Part shown: positions 40,762 to 46,444 of the stretch, one piece after another | Layout of the letters: each line of letters starts with the position of its first letter | Numbering within the stretch: the stretch's first letter is position 1 | Assembly (NCBI GenBank): GCA_001799575.1 | Contig: MGTT01000029.1 | Coordinates: 1-46,444 of the forward strand | From: Elusimicrobia bacterium GWA2_56_46 | GTDB taxonomy: Bacteria > Elusimicrobiota > Elusimicrobia > Elusimicrobiales > UBA9959 | DNA length: 46,444 bases | Direction of reading: 5' to 3' | Translations under genes and position numbers: made by a program | The notes under the pieces: generated by a model | Told to the model about the DNA's origin: nothing | Database searches by the model: none | What the model saw: the letters and a program-made list of their open reading frames with translations, nothing else

Positions 40762-41719
40762 AACGGCTTTCCTGTTCCCCGGCTCGGGCGCCCAGCATCT
40801 GGGCATGGGCCGGGCGCTCCGGGACGCTTTCCCTGACATAGAGAACGGGCTGATGGAAATAAACGGCGTCCTGGGCTGCGACCTCGCCTCCGCGATGGAC
40901 GGGCCGCCGGAACTACTGTTCCCCCCCGTAGATTCGCGCACCCCTACCATTTTCATGGAAGTCACGATGGCCCTCTCCCTGGCCGTGGCCCGCTCGCTGG
41001 CCCGGGCCGGGGCTTTTCCGGACGTCCTTGCCGGGCGCAGCATGGGAGAGTACAGCGCCGCCTCTTTTGGCGGAGTATTTGGAACGGGCGACTGCTTCCT
41101 GATGGTAAAAACCGTCACGCTGTACGGGCAGGAGGACTGCCTTGAAAACCCCAGTTCCCTGGTCACTATTTACGGACTGAGCAGAATGGAATTGGGCAAG
41201 GTGGCGGAGGAAATGTCCGCGGCGGGACATCTGTGCGAAGTGGTGGCTTTCTACGACAAACCCCGCATAGGAGCGGCGGGGCTCAGAAATTCCTCCCTGG
41301 AGGAACTCAGAAAACGCCTGGCTCCGTTCAGGCACAGGATCTCCGTTTCAAAGGAAGTGGGCGCTTTCCACAGCTCCCTTTTCGACAGGCTGGCGGGAAG
41401 GGCCCGCGGCTTCTTTTCCGGCATCCCTTTTTCTCCTCCCGCGCGCCCGCTTTACATGAACCTGGACGCGGCGCCGGAAGTTTCGCCGGACGGCATAAAG
41501 GAGAAACTGGCTTCCGCGCTTAACAGCCCCGTGCTCTGGCAGGAAACCATACGGAATATGCTGGCCGCGGGCGTGCGCACTTTCGTCGAGATGGCCCCCG
41601 GAGCCATGCTGACGGAATTCATCTGCGACCTTCCCCAGGACGCGGAGGTGCTGCGCACCGATACGCCGGAACATTACAAACAGACCATGCGGCGCCTCGC
41701 GGAGAAACCTCGTGCATAA
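40733..41719 (+). CDS. FabD/malonyl-transferase-like acyltransferase
   Basis: 328 aa from GTG 40733, the only start near the family's usual N-terminus (KTAFLFPGSGAQHLGMG). Catalytic Ser103 lies in AGRSMGEYSAAS and catalytic His213 in GAFHSSLFD, so the enzyme should be active. The Arg that binds the malonyl carboxylate in FabD (RG within the helix after the nucleophile domain) appears as Tyr131 in KTVTLYGQ, which suggests a non-carboxylated acyl group. No acyl carrier protein or ketosynthase lies in the window. The gene overlaps the peptide gene by 29 bp and the HprK-like gene by 8 bp, so it belongs to the RiPP-like unit and may acylate its product. Confidence 0.85.
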   Translation: MKSLPRSNRKTAFLFPGSGAQHLGMGRALRDAFPDIENGLMEINGVLGCDLASAMDGPPELLFPPVDSRTPTIFMEVTMALSLAVARSLARAGAFPDVLAGRSMGEYSAASFGGVFGTGDCFLMVKTVTLYGQEDCLENPSSLVTIYGLSRMELGKVAEEMSAAGHLCEVVAFYDKPRIGAAGLRNSSLEELRKRLAPFRHRISVSKEVGAFHSSLFDRLAGRARGFFSGIPFSPPARPLYMNLDAAPEVSPDGIKEKLASALNSPVLWQETIRNMLAAGVRTFVEMAPGAMLTEFICDLPQDAEVLRTDTPEHYKQTMRRLAEKPRA

Positions 41720-42722
41720 CGCCGCTTTTGATTTTCACGGCTGCGGACTTGAATTCAGGTCCGAAGACCCGGAACTTGTTGCGTGGCTCTCGTCTGATTT
41801 CTCCGCTTTCGCCAGTACGCGCGCCGCGGCGCCGCTTATAACAGTAACGGCCCTGCGGCGCGACCCCGCGCTTCAGGAACCGCTTCCGGCGATCCTGAAA
41901 ACCAAAAAATTACATATCCTTGCCGCACCGGCCGGACGGCGGCGCGTCTGGTATCCCGAGGGCGCCCTCTGCGAATACGACTACCGGGCCGGAGCCGGTC
42001 TTGTGATGAGCCGAGACACCGACCTCCTGCGTGAATTGTCCTATCTGCTCATACTTTCCCGGGTGGGGGAGGCGCTGGATCTGCGCGGACTGCACAGACT
42101 GCATGCCGGCGCGCTGGCGTATCGCGGCAAAGCTCTTATTTTCTGCGGCCGGCAGGGAGCGGGAAAAACCACTCTGCTGCTGGAACTGCTGCGCGATAAG
42201 GATTTCTTTCTGCTTTCGGATGACACGCCGCTCATTTCCGGGGACGGCGGGGTGCACCCTTTCCCGGCGCGCATAGGTCTGGGAGAGGACAACCCTCATC
42301 TGCCGCGGCTGGGCCGGCTGCGCGGCTTCAGACGCAGGCATTATCCCCCGAAACGCCTTCTGGATATTTCCGGCTGCGGCATAACGGTTTCCGGGCCCAC
42401 GCCCCCGGCCCTCATATTCAGGCTGGAAAGAGGCGGCCAGCCGCGCTTCCTCCGCCCAGGCCCGCTTGCCGGAGCGCTGGAGGGAGCAAAATCTCTCGTG
42501 GCCGGAGCCGGAACTCCGCAAATGGCCGAATATTTTCTCAGGGCTTCGCCGGAGGATCTGGCCCGCAAAGTTAAAATAGCGGCCTCCCGCGTCTCCGCGG
42601 CCAGGTCGCTTTTCGCCAAAACTCCGTTCTGGATCTTCAGGAGAGGTCCGGATCCGGCCTCCAACGCCGCAGCTTTTAAAGAATTCCTTCGCAGCGGCAG
42701 CGTAACGGCTTTCTCCTCCTGA
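41712..42722 (+). CDS. HPr-kinase-like P-loop kinase
   Basis: 336 aa from GTG 41712. Walker A is GRQGAGKTTLL starting at residue 146, preceded by LHRLHAGALAYRGKALIFC and followed by the acidic FLLSDDTPLI (Asp170-Asp171), the layout of HprK-type kinases. The first ~120 residues are a separate domain of unknown fold, as often in HprK homologues of RiPP and exopolysaccharide loci. In paeninodin-type lasso clusters an HprK homologue phosphorylates a C-terminal Ser of the precursor. Here the peptide has Ser36, Ser41 and Ser45. Overlap of 8 bp with the acyltransferase gene indicates co-translation. The 3' end overlaps the convergent GT2 gene by 47 bp. Confidence 0.85.
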   Translation: MHNAAFDFHGCGLEFRSEDPELVAWLSSDFSAFASTRAAAPLITVTALRRDPALQEPLPAILKTKKLHILAAPAGRRRVWYPEGALCEYDYRAGAGLVMSRDTDLLRELSYLLILSRVGEALDLRGLHRLHAGALAYRGKALIFCGRQGAGKTTLLLELLRDKDFFLLSDDTPLISGDGGVHPFPARIGLGEDNPHLPRLGRLRGFRRRHYPPKRLLDISGCGITVSGPTPPALIFRLERGGQPRFLRPGPLAGALEGAKSLVAGAGTPQMAEYFLRASPEDLARKVKIAASRVSAARSLFAKTPFWIFRRGPDPASNAAAFKEFLRSGSVTAFSS

Positions 42723-43695
42723 AAACTTTTTCCGCCATAAATTCTGCCGCGCCATAAAGCCAGCCCGCGGCGTATGCGGAGTGCAAGGCCGGAAACAACG
42801 GTATGAGCGACGCCTTAATCTTCCAGCCGGGCCCGGAGAAAGCGGCGGCGGCGCAGGCGGCGCCATACGCCGCGGCAAGCGGGACGAAACCGGAAGGGAA
42901 CACGGCCGCGGAAAAACCGCCCAGGAAAAGCGCCGCCGGCGGCAGCAGGGTAAAGGCCGAAAAACCGTCGCGGCTTAAGAGCGTGATCTGGGCCCGCCCG
43001 CGGCCCGAACTGAAAACCTGCGCCAGGAAATCCGGCAGGCCGCTCCGCCGCCTGTGAACAAGGTTCAGATCCCCGCTTAAGATCATCCCGGCCCCGGCCG
43101 CCGCCATGCGGTTCATCAGCAGATTTTCCTCCGCGCTGGTCAGATGGCCCTCGAACGAGAGGCTGTGTTCCGTAAGGAATTTACGATCCACGATCAGGTT
43201 GCAGAGTATGAATTTTTCCGGGCCGGCGGGCCGGGTCCCCCGCACCGGGGAAAATCTCTCCGTAAAAGGCCCGCCGCCCCAGCGCGACGACAGCAGGGCG
43301 TAAACCACGGCTTCAAAATAACCGGCCCCGGCGTACAGCTCCTGCCCCCCGCCGAAAACGGAACAGTCCGGATTTTTTTCGATAAGCGCCGCCAGCCGCG
43401 TGAAATACCCCTCCGGAACGACGGTATCGTCGTCGAGGAAACAAAGCCAGCGCCCGCGCGCCGCGGAAACAAGAGCGTTGCGCGCCTCGCCTCTGCACAT
43501 ACGGCGCAGGTTTACGGCCCTCACGGTATCTTTAAAGCTTTTAATCACAGCCAGCGACTCCGGATCCTCCCCGTTGACGCCGGCTATTATTTCCGGCGGC
43601 CCGCCGCCGGCTATAACGCTTTCAAGGCAGGCCCGCAGCAGCGCGGGACGCCCGCGCGTGATCATGATAACGCTCATCCCTCCGTCAACCGCCAT
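42676..43695 (-). CDS. Family 2 glycosyltransferase with C-terminal membrane helices
   Basis: 339 aa. The ATG at 43695 is chosen because GGAGG lies 6 nt upstream; it overlaps the stop of the preceding gene by 11 bp. GT-A features: SVIMITRGRPALLRACLESVIAGG, GEARNALVSAARGRWLCFLDDDTVVPEGYF with the DDD metal site, and an acidic TSAEENLLMNRM segment. Two to three hydrophobic helices at about residues 255-320 anchor it to the membrane. It probably adds a sugar to a lipid-linked or peptide-linked glycan made by this locus. It is translated together with the beta-helix/nucleotidyltransferase gene. Confidence 0.87.
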   Translation of the reverse strand: MAVDGGMSVIMITRGRPALLRACLESVIAGGGPPEIIAGVNGEDPESLAVIKSFKDTVRAVNLRRMCRGEARNALVSAARGRWLCFLDDDTVVPEGYFTRLAALIEKNPDCSVFGGGQELYAGAGYFEAVVYALLSSRWGGGPFTERFSPVRGTRPAGPEKFILCNLIVDRKFLTEHSLSFEGHLTSAEENLLMNRMAAAGAGMILSGDLNLVHRRRSGLPDFLAQVFSSGRGRAQITLLSRDGFSAFTLLPPAALFLGGFSAAVFPSGFVPLAAAYGAACAAAAFSGPGWKIKASLIPLFPALHSAYAAGWLYGAAEFMAEKVFRRRKPLRCRCEGIL

Positions 43696-46444
43696 CGACC
43701 GCCTCCATAAGAGCTGTTGTCTGCGCCGCGATAAACTCATAATTGCCGCGCCCGGCCCCGCCGGCCAGATATGCCCGCCAGTCCGGAAAAGAATCCCCGA
43801 AAGCCGCGCGAAAACTCTCCGAAAGTTCCGCGGGACGGGAGAAAGGCGGGGAGGAGCCTTTTTCGATCAGGAGACGCAGGCCGGCCGCCCGCGTATAGAA
43901 GTAGTGCGGGGGCATTTCGCCCCAGAGTCCGCGCCAGGAAGCCGAGAAATGCCCGGCCGCCAGAGCGGCGCAGGTCTTCAACTCGGAAGAAGCGGGCGGC
44001 GGCGGAACCTCCGCTCCGGAACTGTAAATACCTCCGTCCTCCGGCGACACGCCCGCGGCGGGGCGCGCGAGGTCAAGCCAGAAAAGCGGATTATTCAGAT
44101 AAGGCAGGCGTGAAAGTCCGCGGAAAGCGGAGCGGGTGAGCAGCAATGGCGCGGCCGAAAAACAGGACGCGGCAAGGGAGGCGGCGCGCAGGGCGGACGC
44201 CGCCCGCAGAAAGGCCGCCTTGTCCCCATAAACTTCGTCGGGGAGCACAAGGTAAACCCGGTACAAAGGATCCAGCACCACTCCGCTCCCGCGCCCCGCG
44301 GCCTCCGATAAAGAGGCGCCGGCCGCCTCAAAAGCGCGCCGGTTGAACCAGCCGCCCGGCGGCGCGTCCGCCGGCCCCGTTCCCGGGCCGGCGGCCGGAG
44401 AAGCGGCGTGCAGCGCGCGGAAAGATTCGAACGCCGCTTCGGAAAGATCGAAAGCGGAAACGCCCTCAAGATCAAGCCCCAGCCCGGCGGCGTAGGCGCT
44501 CCTGGAGGCCCGCAGCGGAGAGGAGAAATCAAGATAACGTTTAACGTCCACCATATTTTTAAGACAATTTCTTAACCGGAAAGACGGAGGCATCTCCTCC
44601 GCGAAAAAATGCCGCAGCAGCAGCGTATAGGCGTAAAAAGCCTCAGTCTGATCCGCGGCGCGCCCGCCGCCGGGCGGCCGGGAAGAGATACCCGGGCCGG
44701 CCAACAGTCTGGAGGCGGCCGGGAATTCAGCCCCCTTTACGCCCCAGGAAGACATAAAATAGGAAAAATGCTTCTCCGGCGCCGTAAGAATTTCCCCGGT
44801 AAAAGGGAAAACCGCCCTGAAAGCGCGGAGACGGCGGCGCAGGGACTTGTATGAAAACCAGTCTTCCGCCGGCGTCCGGCGTTCCAGAACCAGAGCAAGA
44901 TCCATGTCGCTGAGAGCGGGAACCCAGCCGGGAGCGGCCATGCCGCGGTAAAGGTAAAGGGAGCCTCTTCCGCGCGGCCGCAGAAAAACTCCCGCCGCCC
45001 GAGCGGCCGCCAGGTAGATAAGACGGTAAAAGGAGGAGAACACCGGAAGACGGGCAGTAGCCGCGGAAAATCTGAACAGCGCCGCGCGCGCCGTATAAGT
45101 TTCAGCCGAGGAACCCGGCGGACGCCAGGGAACGCCTTCAAAAACAACATTCCTGCAACTGAGCAGGGCGCCGCCTTCCGCGGAAAGTCCCGGGTGCGGC
45201 GAGCCGCTCAAAACCGCTCCGTCGAAACGGGCGCTGCCGCCGGAAATATGAACCCCGCCTCTGGCGCCGCCGGAGGCGCGCAGGCCTGAAACGCGCAAAC
45301 GGACCCCGGAGCAGTTCACGGCATAATCACGGGCCCGGATCTCAAGTTTTTTCGCGCGCACCTCGGAGGGGAAAGACGCCAGCAGCCCGCCGGCCCCCGT
45401 CGCGGAGACCGAGCGCAGAACAGCCCGCGCCATCGAAAGGTTCAGGGCCGCTCCGGAATCTGAAAAAAGAGAGCAGGCCTCCAGCGTTATAGAGGAGCGG
45501 CCGCGCGCGAAAACGGCGTCGGAACCGGACTTGAACTCGGAGCGGGCGGCGTGAAAAAAAGCCAGACCGTCCAAAGAAACCGCCGGACCTCCGGAACTGT
45601 CCGCCATTGAGCGTGAAACCGAGGCGCGGGAGCGTCCGGCCAGAAGCAGGGAGGCCGGGACTCCGCTAAAAGAACACTCCGCGGCGGAAAGTTCCGCTCC
45701 GTCGGAAAGTTCGAACGAGGGGCCGGCGTTCCGGTCAAAGCGGCAGGCGCGGGCCTCCCCCCTGGAAAGGCCGGAAAAAGCGGCGCCTGAAATATTGTCC
45801 GTAAAAGTAGAGTTTTCAAGCCGTACAACGGCGCGCCCGGAACACAGCAGCGGAGCGCCGCGCTGGTTCTCAAAGGCGCACCCGGCCGCCAGGGCGGAGA
45901 CTTCTCCTGAAAAATCTGCGCCTACGGAATTACCCCTGAAAACGGATCGGGAAAGATCCGCCCTGCCGCGCCCGGAAGAGCAGAGGGCGGGCCCGGTGTT
46001 CTCCTCAAAGACACAGTTCCCGATCACAAGTCGGGAATAGTTCCAGGGGAACGGGGAAGCCTCAAGGGAAATACCGGCCGCGTTCCCCCTGAAAACAGAA
46101 TCCGCGGCGGACAGCGACACCAGCCGTTCCACACGGACGGCGTGACCGCGGATCCCGGAGAAAGAGGACGATCTTATTTCTACGCGGTTAAGACCCCCCC
46201 CCTCTATTCCGCTCTCACCGTTTTCAAACACGCAGCGCCGCGCGCTGAAAGACGCCCTGCCTGCCAGGCTGACTGCCTGCCCGGAATTACCGGAGAACCG
46301 GCAGTCGTCCATCCTGGTCTCATTGCGCCCGAAAGCGCAGAAGGCGGGGCCGGTATTCTTCTCAAAAATACAATTCCTGATCAAAAAACGGGAACGGTTC
46401 CAGGGGAACGGGGAAGCCTCAAGGGACATGCCGACAGCGTTCCC
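43685..46444 (-). CDS. Right-handed beta-helix protein fused to a nucleotidyltransferase domain (N-terminus outside window)
   Basis: At least 919 residues; the frame is open to the right edge, and the first Met in the window sits inside a repeat, so the true start lies beyond 46444. The first ~460 visible residues are parallel-beta-helix coils (NCVFEENTGPALCSSGRG, SVFRGNSVGADFSG, STFTDNISGAAFSG). Then, near 44880-44990, comes a nucleotidyltransferase-like motif: GSLYLYRGMA and VPALSDMDLALVLERR, with the SDxDL metal-binding acidic pair. The rest (~400 residues) is helical and unknown. Fusion of a surface-type beta-helix to a cytoplasmic-type transferase is unusual. The stop overlaps the GT2 start. 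Confidence 0.8.
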   Translation of the reverse strand, partial: GNAVGMSLEASPFPWNRSRFLIRNCIFEKNTGPAFCAFGRNETRMDDCRFSGNSGQAVSLAGRASFSARRCVFENGESGIEGGGLNRVEIRSSSFSGIRGHAVRVERLVSLSAADSVFRGNAAGISLEASPFPWNYSRLVIGNCVFEENTGPALCSSGRGRADLSRSVFRGNSVGADFSGEVSALAAGCAFENQRGAPLLCSGRAVVRLENSTFTDNISGAAFSGLSRGEARACRFDRNAGPSFELSDGAELSAAECSFSGVPASLLLAGRSRASVSRSMADSSGGPAVSLDGLAFFHAARSEFKSGSDAVFARGRSSITLEACSLFSDSGAALNLSMARAVLRSVSATGAGGLLASFPSEVRAKKLEIRARDYAVNCSGVRLRVSGLRASGGARGGVHISGGSARFDGAVLSGSPHPGLSAEGGALLSCRNVVFEGVPWRPPGSSAETYTARAALFRFSAATARLPVFSSFYRLIYLAAARAAGVFLRPRGRGSLYLYRGMAAPGWVPALSDMDLALVLERRTPAEDWFSYKSLRRRLRAFRAVFPFTGEILTAPEKHFSYFMSSWGVKGAEFPAASRLLAGPGISSRPPGGGRAADQTEAFYAYTLLLRHFFAEEMPPSFRLRNCLKNMVDVKRYLDFSSPLRASRSAYAAGLGLDLEGVSAFDLSEAAFESFRALHAASPAAGPGTGPADAPPGGWFNRRAFEAAGASLSEAAGRGSGVVLDPLYRVYLVLPDEVYGDKAAFLRAASALRAASLAASCFSAAPLLLTRSAFRGLSRLPYLNNPLFWLDLARPAAGVSPEDGGIYSSGAEVPPPPASSELKTCAALAAGHFSASWRGLWGEMPPHYFYTRAAGLRLLIEKGSSPPFSRPAELSESFRAAFGDSFPDWRAYLAGGAGRGNYEFIAAQTTALMEAVDGG
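46041..46426. repeat. 357-bp internal duplication in the beta-helix gene
   Basis: A 29-bp stretch is identical at 46041-46069 and 46398-46426 (encoding SLEASPFPWN), and flanking sequence on both sides stays alignable for at least 50 bp. The offset is 357 bp (119 residues), so coils were duplicated in frame, apparently recently. Confidence 0.8.

Noticed and set aside
40331-42722. Calling the locus a lasso peptide cluster
   Set aside because: No asparagine-synthetase-like cyclase or leader peptidase lies in the window and the peptide has no core; only the leader-type motif and PqqD/HprK parts fit.
42723-43700. Rightward frames opposite the GT2 and beta-helix genes
   Set aside because: Arg/Pro-rich shadows typical of GC-rich antisense frames, without start signals or recognisable domains.

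Overview
The window is GC-rich, densely coded bacterial DNA from a Gram-negative organism. It has outer-membrane beta-barrels, a PorV-like protein, a FecR-domain protein, many Sec signal peptides, and secreted proteins with fibronectin-III-like, FGE-sulfatase-like and FlgD-Ig-like modules. That mix, together with a small secreted protein carrying a TYYPAPYG motif, reminds me most of Elusimicrobiota. This is an impression from protein style; no marker gene (rRNA, ribosomal protein) is present to prove it. No tRNA, rRNA, CRISPR array or intact insertion sequence was recognised.

Left part (1-12.2 kb): surface and secreted proteins plus housekeeping genes. In order these are a truncated propeller-like repeat protein, an FGE-domain protein, a coiled-coil protein, an orphan histidine kinase, a membrane-anchored FGE protein translationally coupled to a POT peptide transporter, a subtilisin-type protease, a phospholipase-D-like protein, a small membrane protein and an EamA transporter. 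A 21-27 bp palindrome (arms AAAAGGTGCC/GGCACCTTTT and covarying variants) recurs five times here, four times at gene ends, where it probably acts as a terminator.

Middle (12.2-23.7 kb): a leftward operon reading from 20950 to 12227 and encoding a 1625-aa repeat protein with a FlgD-like C-terminus, a PorV-like protein, an outer-membrane barrel and a FecR-domain protein. It starts from a near-consensus promoter (TTGACC-17-TATAAT). It is followed by a GMC oxidoreductase preceded by a perfect CRP-type site, and by two small secreted or membrane proteins.

Right part (23.7-46.4 kb): a large accessory locus with six radical-SAM enzymes, three soluble glycosyltransferases, a TMTC-like membrane glycosyltransferase, an M20 peptidase, an ABC exporter whose ATPase is fused to a complete histone-deacetylase-fold domain, a methyltransferase, a UbiA prenyltransferase, and a compact RiPP-like unit. 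That unit is a SPASM-type radical SAM, a PqqD-type recognition protein, a previously uncalled 49-aa peptide with a lasso-leader-like Y-x2-P-x-I-x3-G motif but essentially no core, a malonyl-transferase-like acyltransferase lacking the carboxylate-binding Arg, and an HPr-kinase-like protein. A convergent glycosyltransferase and a beta-helix/nucleotidyltransferase fusion follow. My reading is that the locus makes and exports a modified glyco- or lipo-conjugate guided by a small peptide. This is inference; no lasso cyclase or leader peptidase is present in the window.

Several genes have a -10 element exactly 6 nt before the ATG, predicting leaderless mRNAs alongside genes with strong Shine-Dalgarno sites.
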